Below are positions 35,340-44,784 of a DNA stretch of 64,000 nucleotides, piece by piece. The stretch covers positions 2,452,493 through 2,516,492 of the forward strand of contig NZ_CM001977.1 in the NCBI RefSeq assembly GCF_000406165.1, given 5' to 3'. A program made the position numbers and the translations under genes. This stretch comes from Dickeya zeae NCPPB 2538 (GTDB lineage: Bacteria; Pseudomonadota; Gammaproteobacteria; Enterobacterales; Enterobacteriaceae). The notes under the pieces are model-generated. The model searched no databases and was not told the DNA's origin. It saw nothing but the letters and a program-made list of their open reading frames with translations. Position 1 is the first letter of the stretch, and each line of letters opens with the position of its first letter.

Positions 35340-36527
35340 ATGACATCCGCTTCCCCTTCACGCGCCACCGCCTGGTTACGCGTGGTGACGCTGGCCGTGG
35401 CCGCGTTTATTTTTAACACCACGGAGTTTATTCCGGTGGGGCTGCTCAGTGACATCGCCAATACCTTTGCCATGAAAACCGAAGATGTTGGGCTGATGAT
35501 CACCATTTATGCCTGGATAGTGGCGCTTGCCTCGCTGATCTGCATGTTGCTGACCAGCGGCATTGAGCGCCGTAAATTGCTGATTGGGCTGTTCAGCCTG
35601 TTTATCCTCAGCCATTTGCTGTCTGCCATCGCCTGGAACTTTACCGTGCTGGTCATTTCCCGAGCCGGTGTCGCGCTGACGCACTCAGTATTCTGGTCTA
35701 TTACCGCCTCACTGGCGATTCGGATGGCACCACACGGCAAGCGGGCGCAGGCATTGGGGCTTATTGCCACCGGCTCGTCACTGGCGATGGTACTGGGGCT
35801 GCCGCTGGGGCGGATTATCGGCCAATACCTCGGCTGGCGAATCACTTTCCTGACCATCGCCGCAGGCGCGACCATTGCCATGATCCTGCTGGCACGCCTG
35901 CTGCCATTACTGCCGAGCGAGCATTCCGGTTCGTTATCCAGTGTGCCGAAACTGTTTCGCCGCCCGGCGTTGGTCGGTATTTACCTGCTAACTGTGGTGG
36001 TCGTGACGGCACACTTCACGGCTTACAGCTATATTGAACCCTTTATCCAGACCGTGGCCGGTCTGCCGGAAAATTTCACCACCCTGATTCTGTTGCTATT
36101 TGGGTGCGCCGGTATTGTGGGCAGTATGCTCTACAGCCGCTACAGCGAGCGTTTCCCGCAGGCGTTTCTGGTTACGGCTATGTTGTTGTTGCTAGGCTGT
36201 CTGACACTGTTGATGCCACTGTCCGCCCATCCATTCAGCCTGACGTTGCTGTGTCTGGTCTGGGGACTGGCGATGATGGCGATTGGCCTGGCGATGCAAG
36301 CCAAAGTCCTGTCACTGGCACCGGATGCCAGCGATGTCGCCATGTCGATTTTCTCCGGGTTGTTCAACCTCGGTATCGGCGGCGGCGCACTGTTGGGGAG
36401 CCAGGTGAGCCTGCATCTAGGCATGGATAAAATCGGTTATGTCGGCGCACCGCTGGTGTTGTTTGCGCTGGTTGCCCTGCTGCTCACGGTTTACCGCAGT
36501 GTGAAACTGGTGCATTCCCGCATCTGA
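35340..36527 (+). CDS. sotB: Sugar efflux transporter SotB
   Basis: Major facilitator superfamily exporter, 395 aa with twelve predicted membrane helices. It matches E. coli SotB/YdeA: WLRVVTLAVAAFIFNTTEF, WSITASLAIRMAPHGKRAQAL, LGLPLGRIIGQYLGWR, LPLLPSEHSGSL and LTVVVVTAHFTAYSYIEPF. SotB was named in Erwinia chrysanthemi, where it affects IPTG and lactose induction and arabinose efflux. The start at 35340 (MTSASPSR) has a GGA-containing site upstream; the frame opens with a TTG two codons earlier. It ends in a strong terminator shared with lysP. Confidence 0.93.
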   Translation: MTSASPSRATAWLRVVTLAVAAFIFNTTEFIPVGLLSDIANTFAMKTEDVGLMITIYAWIVALASLICMLLTSGIERRKLLIGLFSLFILSHLLSAIAWNFTVLVISRAGVALTHSVFWSITASLAIRMAPHGKRAQALGLIATGSSLAMVLGLPLGRIIGQYLGWRITFLTIAAGATIAMILLARLLPLLPSEHSGSLSSVPKLFRRPALVGIYLLTVVVVTAHFTAYSYIEPFIQTVAGLPENFTTLILLLFGCAGIVGSMLYSRYSERFPQAFLVTAMLLLLGCLTLLMPLSAHPFSLTLLCLVWGLAMMAIGLAMQAKVLSLAPDASDVAMSIFSGLFNLGIGGGALLGSQVSLHLGMDKIGYVGAPLVLFALVALLLTVYRSVKLVHSRI

Positions 36528-36547
36528 GTACGACGTCTGTTGGGCGT

Positions 36548-36581
36548 AAAAAAAGCCAGTCGGTAACCCGGCTGGCTTTTT
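36548..36581. terminator. Bidirectional terminator between sotB and lysP
   Basis: AAAAAGCCAG and CTGGCTTTTT form a perfect stem around a 12-nt loop, giving a T run on either strand. It lies between the convergent sotB and lysP stops. Confidence 0.92.
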
Positions 36582-36595
36582 GGTCTATAGGACCG

Positions 36596-38068
36596 TTACT
36601 TGTATTCCGGGAAGGTCATCTCGCTGTATTTCACTACCCGTGATTTTCTCACCAGACGATAGCCCAGCCAGATAGCCAGAAACAACGGAATACCGATGTA
36701 CGTCGCCGTCACGGCATACCAGTCAATCTTATCAGCCAGAAACGCCTGATAATTCTGCCCCAAGGTAATCACCAGACAGAGTATGAAAGCAAAGATAGGC
36801 CCTAACGGGAAAAAGCCAGAGCGGTATGGCAGTGCATTCAAATCATGCCCTTGCACGACATAGCCACGGCGAAAACGGTAGTGGCTGATGGCAATACCCA
36901 GCCAGGCGATAAACCCGGTCATACCGGAGGTATTCAGCAACCACAGGTACACTGTCTGATTGCCAAACATCGACGACAGGAAACACAACCCTGCGACCAC
37001 CGTCGTCGCATACAACGCATTACGCGGTACCCCACCTTGTGAGAGCTTGCCAAAGCACGCGGGCGCCTTACCTTCCTGCGCCAACGTGAACAACATGCGG
37101 GTGGATGCATACATACCGGAGTTACCTGCCGACAACACAGCGGTCAGGATAACCGCATTCATCACCGCAGCAGCCGACAGTAAGCCAGCATTCTCAAACA
37201 CCAGCGTGAACGGGCTGACGCTGATATCTTTCACATCGTTACGCAGCAGGTTAGGGTCGGTATACGGCACCAGCAGGCTGATAATCAGAATCGCGAAGAT
37301 ATAAAACAGCAGGATACGCCAGAATACCTGACGAATAGCGCGTGGAATGTTGGTCTGCGGATCTTGGGACTCCCCGGCGGCCACACCAATCAATTCGGTG
37401 CCCTGAAACGAGAAGCCAACGATCATGGCGACACCGATCATGGCGGAAAATCCGCCAGCAAACGGCGCATCGCCAATCTGCCAGTTATGCCAGCCCGCAT
37501 GTTCACCACCGCGCAGAATACCGATAATCATCAGCACCCCAATAGCGATGAACAGAACCACGGTGATCACCTTAATCAGCGAGAACCAGTATTCCGCTTC
37601 ACCAAAGCCTTTCACGGAAATGTAGTTCAGCAAAAACATCAGCGACAGGAATAACGCACTCCAGACCCAACCAGGCACCGATGGGAACCAGTATCCCATG
37701 ACCAGTTGTGCCGCCACCAGGTCAACGGCGATGGTAACCGCCCAGTTGTACCAATAGTTCCACCCCAGCGCGAAGCCGAATCCCTCTTCCACATAGCGTG
37801 CGCCATAGGTAGAAAACGAACCAGATACCGGCATAAATGCTGCCAGCTCCCCAAGGCTGGTCATCAGGAAATAGACCATCAGGCCGATCAACGCATACGA
37901 TAACAGTGCCCCACCCGGCCCGGCTTGCGACACCGTGGCACCTGAAGCGACAAATAACCCAGTACCGATCGAACCGCCAATGGCGATCATCGTCAAATGC
38001 CGCGCTTTCAACTCACGGCGTAGCGTGGTTCCCCGCGATTGCGCGAGGTCAGTATCATGTTGAGCCAT
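36596..38068 (-). CDS. lysP: Lysine-specific permease LysP
   Basis: APC-family lysine:proton symporter in the inner membrane. In E. coli it also acts as a lysine co-sensor for CadC. From the ATG at 38068 (MAQHDTDLAQSRG) the product is 490 aa, against 489 in E. coli; the open frame upstream is not supported. Twelve helices are predicted. Hallmarks are LKARHLTMIAIGGSIGTGLFVASGATVSQAGPGG, GFSFQGTELIGVAAGES and LNTSGMTGFIAWLGIAISHYRFRRG. It neighbours yeiE and yeiH as in E. coli. The sequence shows no cadBA genes nearby. Confidence 0.95.
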   Translation of the reverse strand: MAQHDTDLAQSRGTTLRRELKARHLTMIAIGGSIGTGLFVASGATVSQAGPGGALLSYALIGLMVYFLMTSLGELAAFMPVSGSFSTYGARYVEEGFGFALGWNYWYNWAVTIAVDLVAAQLVMGYWFPSVPGWVWSALFLSLMFLLNYISVKGFGEAEYWFSLIKVITVVLFIAIGVLMIIGILRGGEHAGWHNWQIGDAPFAGGFSAMIGVAMIVGFSFQGTELIGVAAGESQDPQTNIPRAIRQVFWRILLFYIFAILIISLLVPYTDPNLLRNDVKDISVSPFTLVFENAGLLSAAAVMNAVILTAVLSAGNSGMYASTRMLFTLAQEGKAPACFGKLSQGGVPRNALYATTVVAGLCFLSSMFGNQTVYLWLLNTSGMTGFIAWLGIAISHYRFRRGYVVQGHDLNALPYRSGFFPLGPIFAFILCLVITLGQNYQAFLADKIDWYAVTATYIGIPLFLAIWLGYRLVRKSRVVKYSEMTFPEYK

Positions 38069-38231
38069 TACTATCCATGCCCTTGAAAATTTGAGGGCGG
38101 ATTGTAGGCAATCTGCTACCTGCTGGATAGCGCATAGCACGGATTATAAGAGACCTTCATAACTCACCCGGCATCATAAGTAATCCCTCTGGAATACACG
38201 CCGGGTTTGTAATGCTGATGTTGCCAGGCTG

Positions 38232-39110
38232 TTAGGAGCGATCGCCTTCCCGGCAATACTCCAGAAAGCATTGCAGCACGCCAGATAAGTGTTTTTGACG
38301 ATGGTGTACCAGATATAACGTGCGGCTCAGCCGGGGTAAAGGAACCGGTAGTTCCACCAACACGCCAGTGGCGAGCTGCTCAGCGACCACATGACGCGAC
38401 AGGCAACTGATACCGATGCCATGACGCACCGCGTGCTTGATAGCCTCTGAGTTGCCAAGCTCCATCACCAGCCGGAAATGCGGTAGACGTGCCAGCAGTA
38501 AATGATCCAACACTTCGCGCGTACCTGACCCGTGCTCACGCAGGATCCACGGCGCATCCGCCAGCATGGGTAATGTAAAATCATGGCCAATCAGCGGATT
38601 ACCGGGGGCGCAAAACACCACCAGTTCATCTTCCCGCCAGGGCTGGGTGAGCAAGTCCGGGTGATGGCACGGCCCTTCTATCAGGCCCAAATCAACCCGA
38701 AATTCAGACACGGCATTGACCACATCCAGCGTGTTCCCCACATACAGCTCCAGTGGGATGGCGGGAAAATCCTGACGATAGCGGGCAATCATCGCCGGCA
38801 TCAGATAATTACCGATGGTACTGCTGGCATAAATACGCAGCGCGCCGTTATCACGCCGGAAAAGCTGTTCAATTTCCGCCGACTGCTCCAGCAGCGCCAG
38901 TGCTTTAGGGTACAGCAGCCGACCGTGTTCATTAACCACCAATCGTTTACCCACACGATCGAACAGCTGTACCCCCAGTTGACTTTCAAGATCAGCCAAT
39001 GCGGCGCTGACGGCGGACTGTGACAGCGACAACACCACCGATGCCTGTGTGGTTGAACCGCTTTTCAGGACTTCGGTAAACACTTCCAGTTGACGTAACG
39101 TAATGTGCAT
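38232..39110 (-). CDS. yeiE: LysR-family regulator YeiE
   Basis: LysR-type regulator of 292 aa, orthologous to E. coli/Salmonella YeiE, reported to respond to sulfite and to influence flagellar genes. The helix-turn-helix is MHITLRQLEVFTEVLKSGSTTQASVVLSLSQSAVSAAL (residues about 1-40). The effector domain contains IYASSTIGNYLMPAMIARYRQDFP and WILREHGSGTREVLDHLL. It is divergent from yeiH across about 105 bp of AT-rich DNA (39111-39215), with interrupted dyads such as ATCTATAGGTTATA that could be its operator. It probably regulates yeiH. Confidence 0.92.
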   Translation of the reverse strand: MHITLRQLEVFTEVLKSGSTTQASVVLSLSQSAVSAALADLESQLGVQLFDRVGKRLVVNEHGRLLYPKALALLEQSAEIEQLFRRDNGALRIYASSTIGNYLMPAMIARYRQDFPAIPLELYVGNTLDVVNAVSEFRVDLGLIEGPCHHPDLLTQPWREDELVVFCAPGNPLIGHDFTLPMLADAPWILREHGSGTREVLDHLLLARLPHFRLVMELGNSEAIKHAVRHGIGISCLSRHVVAEQLATGVLVELPVPLPRLSRTLYLVHHRQKHLSGVLQCFLEYCREGDRS

Positions 39111-39215
39111 AGGGGCTCTTATCGTAAATATCTATAGGTTATAAATATATAATCAATTTCTATTTTAAGCGCGCTGATCATAGGCTGTGCCCTCAACCTT
39201 ACATTGATAGCGGGT

Positions 39216-40298
39216 ATGGCTATGTTTTCATTTTCTTCCAGGGTACAACGACTTTCCCCTTTCTCCACGGTGGGCCATCTGTTGACTGGCATCATCCTGA
39301 TTGGCCTGCTGACCCGTGGCATCTTATGGTTATCCGGCCTGCCGACCATTGCCGGATTGGGACTCGGTTCCCTGACGTTGGCGATACTGGTTGGCATGGT
39401 GCTGGGCAATACGGCTTATTCGCACCTGCAACCCTGGTGTGATGCTGGTGTCCAGTGGTCCCGGCATTACCTGCTGCGCTGGGGCATCATCCTGTACGGC
39501 TTTAGACTGAGCTTCCAGCAACTCACCGCCGTGGGTAGCGCCGGTCTGGTTATCGATGTACTGACGCTGACCTCTACCCTGTTACTCGCCTATTGGCTGG
39601 GACGGCGCTGGTTTCAACTGGACGGTCATACCGCTTTGCTGATTGGCGCAGGCAGCAGTATTTGCGGTGCCGCAGCGGTACTGGCCACCGCCCCGGTACT
39701 GAAAAGTACCGCCGATAAAGTCGCGGTCGCGGTATCCACCGTCGTTTTGTTCGGTACTACCGCCATGTTTCTTTACCCATGGATGTACCAACATTTTATC
39801 CAGTATAGCGGCTGGTTATTTACCCCGCAGACTTTCGGACTCTACCTCGGTTCCACCGTGCATGAAGTGGCGCAAGTGGTCGCCGCGGGCCACGCTATCA
39901 GCCCGGAGACGGAGAATACAGCGGTCATCGGTAAAATGTTACGCGTCATGATGCTGGCCCCGTTTTTGTTCCTGCTTGGCTTGTGGGTCAAGCAGCGTCA
40001 ACCTGCCCACCAGAGCGCGACATCCGCTACCACCGGTTATCCGTGGTTTGCGCTGGGCTTCGTATTGATGTGTGGCTTTAATTCGCTGAACTGGCTGCCC
40101 GCTCGTTGGGTCGCGCTGATCACGCAACTCGATAACGTGCTGTTGACCATGGCGATGGTAGCACTGGGGATAGCCACCCGTCTGAGCACGTTGCGACAGG
40201 CGGGGGTTAAACCCTTACTGTTGGCGGCAGTCCTGTTCATCTGGTTAGTGGCAGGCGGCGCGGCTATCAATCTGGGGATACAGCATCTTTTTGCCTGA
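39216..40298 (+). CDS. yeiH: YeiH, UPF0324 inner membrane protein
   Basis: Polytopic inner-membrane protein of the UPF0324/YeiH family (putative sulfate/sulfite exporter group), about 360 aa with around ten helices. Signature stretches are LGIILYGFRLSFQQL-like RWGIILYGFRLSF, LLIGAGSSICGAAAVLATAPVLK and YLGSTVHEVAQVVAAGHAISPETENTAVIGKMLRVMMLAPFL. The start is uncertain: ATG 39216 or 39222, with a GCGGG stretch upstream. Divergence from yeiE and the sulfite link of YeiE support a role in sulfur-compound export, which is inference. Confidence 0.9.
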   Translation: MAMFSFSSRVQRLSPFSTVGHLLTGIILIGLLTRGILWLSGLPTIAGLGLGSLTLAILVGMVLGNTAYSHLQPWCDAGVQWSRHYLLRWGIILYGFRLSFQQLTAVGSAGLVIDVLTLTSTLLLAYWLGRRWFQLDGHTALLIGAGSSICGAAAVLATAPVLKSTADKVAVAVSTVVLFGTTAMFLYPWMYQHFIQYSGWLFTPQTFGLYLGSTVHEVAQVVAAGHAISPETENTAVIGKMLRVMMLAPFLFLLGLWVKQRQPAHQSATSATTGYPWFALGFVLMCGFNSLNWLPARWVALITQLDNVLLTMAMVALGIATRLSTLRQAGVKPLLLAAVLFIWLVAGGAAINLGIQHLFA

Positions 40299-40396
40299 AT
40301 GAATCTCCCAGGGTGAAATAACGCCTGGGTGAAACACGGGGCTACAGACCGTGACGCGGTAATGTCATAATGCGCGGGCATAAAAAGGAGAAAACC

Positions 40397-41257
40397 ATGA
40401 AATATGTCGGAGCGCACGTCAGTGCATCTGGCGGCGTGGATCAGGCGGTTGCCCGCGCCCACGACATCGGCGCCACCGCGTTCGCACTGTTTACCAAAAA
40501 CCAGCGCCAGTGGCAGGCCGCGCCATTAACAGCGGAGGTGATTGACCGTTTTCAGACCGCCTGCGCCCGGTATCACTTCACCCCGGCGCAGATCCTGCCG
40601 CACGACAGCTATCTGATCAATCTGGGTCATCCCGATGACGAGGCCTTAGGCAAATCTCAGGCGGCGTTTATCGACGAAATGACGCGTTGCCAGCAACTGG
40701 GACTGACATTGCTGAATTTTCATCCCGGCAGCCACCTGCGTCAAATAGACGAAAGCACCTGTCTGCGCCGTATCGCCCAGTCCATCAATCTGGCGCTGGA
40801 AGCAACCAGCGGCGTCACCGCGGTGATAGAAAACACCGCTGGTCAGGGTAGCAACCTGGGGTTTCGGTTTGAACATCTGGCGGAAATCATCAGTCAGGTG
40901 GAAGACAAAAGTCGGGTCGGCGTCTGTATCGATACCTGCCATGCGTTCGCGGGCGGTTATGACCTGCGCACCGAGGATGACTGCGAACGGACTTTTGCTG
41001 AACTGGAGCGTATCGTCGGTTTCAGCTATTTACGCGGTATGCACCTGAATGACGCGAAAAGCGAGTTTAGTAGTCGGGTGGACCGTCACCACAGTCTGGG
41101 TGAAGGCAACATCGGTAAAACCGTGTTCAGCTATATTATGCGCGACTCGCGCTTTGACGGCATTCCACTGATTCTGGAAACCATCAATCCAGATATCTGG
41201 CCGCAGGAAATCGCCTGGCTCAAATCACAACAATCGCCGGTCAACCTCGTCGGCTAA
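40397..41257 (+). CDS. nfo: Endonuclease IV (Nfo)
   Basis: Zinc-dependent AP endonuclease that incises abasic and oxidised sites during base excision repair. The product is 286 aa (E. coli 285), starting MKYVGAHVSASGGVDQAV with AAGGAG 7 nt upstream. The TIM-barrel metal ligands are in LNFHPGSH, VIENTAGQGSNLG, CIDTCHAFAGGYD, MHLNDAK, VDRHHSLGEG and ILETINP. It follows yeiH in the E. coli order. Confidence 0.97.
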   Translation: MKYVGAHVSASGGVDQAVARAHDIGATAFALFTKNQRQWQAAPLTAEVIDRFQTACARYHFTPAQILPHDSYLINLGHPDDEALGKSQAAFIDEMTRCQQLGLTLLNFHPGSHLRQIDESTCLRRIAQSINLALEATSGVTAVIENTAGQGSNLGFRFEHLAEIISQVEDKSRVGVCIDTCHAFAGGYDLRTEDDCERTFAELERIVGFSYLRGMHLNDAKSEFSSRVDRHHSLGEGNIGKTVFSYIMRDSRFDGIPLILETINPDIWPQEIAWLKSQQSPVNLVG

Positions 41258-41298
41258 CACCGGAATCGCGGCCAGACACTGGCCGCTACACGGCGTAA

Positions 41299-42009
41299 TC
41301 AGGCCGTTTCCTCCCGCCGTAATTGCGCTGCCCGCTCGAATATTCGGTTTGATACCGTGCGCGGTTTATGCCCTTGTCCGTCCGGTTGCACAACGCACTG
41401 AAATGCATCGCGCAGTTGCATCGCTTTTCCCTGCTCATCACGCCCAATGGCATATTTATCGTGAAAGGGCGAAACCGCCAGCGCCAGATTATCAATAATC
41501 GTATCGAGATAAGAGAAGGCGTTTTTCTTTACCGACAACATCTGATTGATGATAGCGCAGTCGATCAACGTACCGGTGAGCCATTCGGTTTCACAGGCAT
41601 ACCCGGCACACCAGCGTAACTGGTTGCCGCGAGTAAATGTTTCGATTAACTCGGTATGAGCCCCCACGAAGCAGGCACCGAGCAGCAACCCGGTGATATT
41701 GAACTGATGCGATAATTCGCCGATAGGTACCAGCACATCCCGAATGTGTGTACCTCCCACTCTTTTCCCCTGACCGTGCGCGGCGACATAAATAATGATA
41801 TTTTTAAAAGGAATCTTGCACAGACACTGTAACGCGGTGCGAAAACTGGTCTTGTCGTAGAAATTAGCGCAATACACCTCGGTGTCACCGGCGACCTTGG
41901 CAATACCCTCAATAAACGGCACGACGGATGAGCGGTTGGCATCAAGCGCATCCAGCTCCCAGGGCGACTCCAGCACCAAAATCCCCCGGCTGGCATGATG
42001 ACGCGACAT
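41299..42009 (-). CDS. Hypothetical protein with caspase/CHAT-like His-Gly and Ala-Cys motifs
   Basis: A 236-aa soluble protein that I cannot assign to a named family. AAGGAG lies 7 nt before the ATG at 42009, so it is a real gene. The N-terminal half alternates predicted beta strands and helices (GILVLESPW, NIIIYVAAHGQG, ITGLLLGACFVG). A His-Gly pair (H78-G79) at the end of a hydrophobic strand is followed 35 residues later by a cysteine (C113) after another hydrophobic strand. This spacing and context resemble the catalytic dyad of caspase-like/CHAT cysteine peptidases. A tryptophan-containing segment (GNQLRWCAGYACETEWLTGT) follows, as in CHAT domains. No signal peptide or membrane helix. 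It stands alone between nfo and fruA, where E. coli has other genes. Confidence 0.8.
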   Translation of the reverse strand: MSRHHASRGILVLESPWELDALDANRSSVVPFIEGIAKVAGDTEVYCANFYDKTSFRTALQCLCKIPFKNIIIYVAAHGQGKRVGGTHIRDVLVPIGELSHQFNITGLLLGACFVGAHTELIETFTRGNQLRWCAGYACETEWLTGTLIDCAIINQMLSVKKNAFSYLDTIIDNLALAVSPFHDKYAIGRDEQGKAMQLRDAFQCVVQPDGQGHKPRTVSNRIFERAAQLRREETA

Positions 42010-42084
42010 GGCATTCTCCTTCTCAGCGACCCTAACATGACGAAATCATACCGCTGTTAAGTGCAGCACCTCGCGAAAAAACAT

Positions 42085-42118
42085 AAAAAAAACGCCGGTA
42101 CATCGCACCGGCGTTTTT
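42085..42118. terminator. Terminator of the fru operon
   Basis: ACGCCGGT and ACCGGCGT pair across a 7-nt loop, with eight A on the left and five T on the right, so the minus-strand fru transcript ends in a long T run. It lies about 23 bp after the fruA stop. Confidence 0.92.
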
Positions 42119-42140
42119 ATCACTGCATCATCATTAAGCG

Positions 42141-43829
42141 TTAGGCTTTAGCCAGTTGCTCTTCCGGACGTTTCAGCACAGCGTACAGCACGCCAGCCAC
42201 GACCGTACCCGCTACGATGGAAAGCAGGTAGCCCACTACCGGTGTGATCGCACCTGGAATCAGCAGGACGAACAGACCACCGTGTGGAGCCATCAGCTTA
42301 GCGCCAATCGCCATAGAAATGGCACCTGTCAGCGCGCCACCCAGGATACAGCACGGCAGTACACGCATCGGGTCACGGGCAGCGTAAGGAATAGCACCTT
42401 CGGAGATGAAACACAGCCCCAGTACCACCGCCGCTTTACCACCTTCACGTTCGGTCGCTGTGAATTTCTTCGCAGCAATGAACGTTGCCAGCCCCATCGC
42501 CAGCGGCGGCACCATACCAGCAGCCATAACGGCAGCCATTGGCGCATACACCTGGCTACTGAGCAGCGTAGTACCGAACACATACGCCACTTTGTTTACC
42601 GGGCCACCCATATCGGTACACATCATGCCGCCCAGAATGGCACCCAGAATGACCGCATTCGCCGTACCCATGGATTGCAGCCAACCAGTCAGGCCAGTCA
42701 GGATTTTCGCAACCGGAGTACCGACGACGTAGATCATGATAAGACCGGTTATCAGCGTCGCGAATAGCGGAATAATCAAAATCGGTTTTAGCGCCGACAT
42801 ACTCTGCGGCAACGTCACATGGTTGCTGATGGCGCGCGCCAGATAACCTGCCAGGAACCCGGCGATGATACCACCCAGGAAACCCGCACCGGTGCTGACA
42901 GCCAGCATACCGCCAACCAGACCCGGAGTCAGACCCGGACGGTCAGCAATGGAAAACGCAATGTAACCCGCCAATACCGGCACCATCAGTGCAAACGCCG
43001 AACCGCCGCCGATCTTCATCAGCGCTGCTGCCAGCGTCCCTTCTTCCTTGAACGCGGTAATCCCGAATACGAACGACAAGGCAATACACAGACCGCCTGC
43101 TACCACCACGGGCAACATGTACGACACACCGGTCAGCAGGTGACGATACGGACCTGCGCCGCCTTTTTTGGCCGAGTCAGCCGCCGCCGCACCACTTTGG
43201 GCAGATGGCTGGAAGACCACCGCTTCAGACAGCGCTTTATCAAGCTCTTGCGCCGTCTTCTTCAATGCCAGACCTGTCGAGGTGCGGTACATTTTTTTAC
43301 CGGCGAACTTGCTAAGGTCAACTTCAATGTCCGCTGCCACGATAACCAAATCCGCCTGTTCAACTTCTTCCGGGCTAATCGGGTTACCGGCACCTACGGA
43401 GCCGCGGGTTTCCACTTTCACCCACCAGCCACGTTTTTTCGCTTCGCTTTCGATAGCCTCAGCCGCCATGAAGGTGTGCGCTACCCCTGTCGGGCAGGCG
43501 GTCACCGCCACAATACGTTTGGCCGCAGTCGGCGCTGCCGCTGGAGCCGCAGCAACCGGAGCCTGATACGGCTTCGCCTCAGCTTTCGCTTTTTCCAGGA
43601 AGTGAGCGGGCTGACTCAATGCCAACTCCACATCCCCGGCAAACACGTTCTTGCCATTCAATCCACTGTCTGCCTGTACGGAAGCACCCAGCACGATCGC
43701 CAGCTCCGCATCAGCAAGTTGCTCAGTGAGGGTAAGTCCTGCATTAGTTGCGGCAGCACCGAGCAAATTCTTCACCAGACGGCTTTTCGCCAGTCCCAGT
43801 GATTTATCGAGTATCAGCAGCGTTTTCAT
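42141..43829 (-). CDS. fruA: PTS fructose-specific EIIB'BC component FruA
   Basis: Inner-membrane fructose phosphotransferase component that imports fructose as fructose-1-phosphate. The product is 562 aa. The order is a degenerate IIB' domain (about 1-85), a proline/alanine linker (86-103), IIB with phosphorylated C112 in VTACPTGVAHTFMAAEAIE, and the IIC membrane domain (about 225-555) with GGPVNKVAYVFG and EGAIPYAARDP. It starts 16 bp after fruK and is the last gene of fruBKA. Confidence 0.97.
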   Translation of the reverse strand: MKTLLILDKSLGLAKSRLVKNLLGAAATNAGLTLTEQLADAELAIVLGASVQADSGLNGKNVFAGDVELALSQPAHFLEKAKAEAKPYQAPVAAAPAAAPTAAKRIVAVTACPTGVAHTFMAAEAIESEAKKRGWWVKVETRGSVGAGNPISPEEVEQADLVIVAADIEVDLSKFAGKKMYRTSTGLALKKTAQELDKALSEAVVFQPSAQSGAAAADSAKKGGAGPYRHLLTGVSYMLPVVVAGGLCIALSFVFGITAFKEEGTLAAALMKIGGGSAFALMVPVLAGYIAFSIADRPGLTPGLVGGMLAVSTGAGFLGGIIAGFLAGYLARAISNHVTLPQSMSALKPILIIPLFATLITGLIMIYVVGTPVAKILTGLTGWLQSMGTANAVILGAILGGMMCTDMGGPVNKVAYVFGTTLLSSQVYAPMAAVMAAGMVPPLAMGLATFIAAKKFTATEREGGKAAVVLGLCFISEGAIPYAARDPMRVLPCCILGGALTGAISMAIGAKLMAPHGGLFVLLIPGAITPVVGYLLSIVAGTVVAGVLYAVLKRPEEQLAKA

Positions 43830-43845
43830 TGTTTATCTCCTGCTG

Positions 43846-44784
43846 TCAGTTAAAGGGTTGTAGATCAACACGCGCCATCATCGCAGCCAGCTGCGGACGA
43901 TCGCTAATGCCAACGTTACTCTGGCTAACGGCCAGCGCTGCCACCGCAGTGGCCAGACGCAACGTATGTTCACTGGACTCACGCATCAATAAGCCATAAA
44001 TCAATCCCCCCACCATGGAGTCACCCGCACCTACCGTACTGATCACTTCACAGGCTGGCGGCATCGCTCGCCAGGCACCGGACGCATTGACCCACAGCGC
44101 GCCTTCCGCTCCCAGCGAAATCACGACATGAGCAATACCCTGTTCACGCAGCGCATGCGCTGCATCTACCACATCCGCCAGCGTAGGTAATTTACGCCCG
44201 GCCCAAATTTCCAGCTCACGGCGGTTGGGTTTGACCAACCACGGAGAGGCTTTCAGGCCTGCTACCAGCGCTTCGCGGCTGCTGTCGAAAATAATGCACG
44301 GACACTGGCTACGCAGACGCGACATCCAGTCGGTAAACGCATCCGGGTCAACACCACTCGGCAAACTGCCACTGACAGCCACCATGTCAAACTGCCCCAA
44401 CCAGCTCAGCGAATCGTTCACGAAACGCTGCCAGTCTTGCTGGGTCACCTCAAAACCGGAGAAATTCAGATCGGTCACATCGCCATTCTGCTCGGTAAGT
44501 TTGACATTAATACGCGTACGTCCCGACACCACCTGGAAACGGTTAGCAATGCCCAACTCGCTGAACAACTGTTGAAAACCGTCCTGATTGTCTTTGCCCA
44601 TGAACCCACCGACGGTGACATCAATACCCAGATCTTTGAGTACCTTGGCAACGTTGATGCCTTTACCTGCCGCATGCAGCCCCGTAGTCTGAACCAGATT
44701 CACCTCACCCCGTTCGATTTCCGGGCAATACCCTACTAAATCATAGGCGGGATTCAGGGTAATGGTGGCAACGCGTCTGCTCAT
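43846..44784 (-). CDS. fruK: 1-phosphofructokinase FruK
   Basis: Ribokinase/PfkB-family kinase that phosphorylates fructose-1-phosphate to fructose-1,6-bisphosphate in the cytoplasm. The product is 312 aa, equal to E. coli. Motifs are TLNPAYDLVG at the N-terminus, AAGKGINVAKVLKDLG, the anion-hole VGAGDSMVGG with catalytic Asp near residue 256, and PNRRELEIWAGR. It overlaps the end of fruB by four bases (ATGA), implying coupled translation. Confidence 0.97.
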   Translation of the reverse strand: MSRRVATITLNPAYDLVGYCPEIERGEVNLVQTTGLHAAGKGINVAKVLKDLGIDVTVGGFMGKDNQDGFQQLFSELGIANRFQVVSGRTRINVKLTEQNGDVTDLNFSGFEVTQQDWQRFVNDSLSWLGQFDMVAVSGSLPSGVDPDAFTDWMSRLRSQCPCIIFDSSREALVAGLKASPWLVKPNRRELEIWAGRKLPTLADVVDAAHALREQGIAHVVISLGAEGALWVNASGAWRAMPPACEVISTVGAGDSMVGGLIYGLLMRESSEHTLRLATAVAALAVSQSNVGISDRPQLAAMMARVDLQPFN

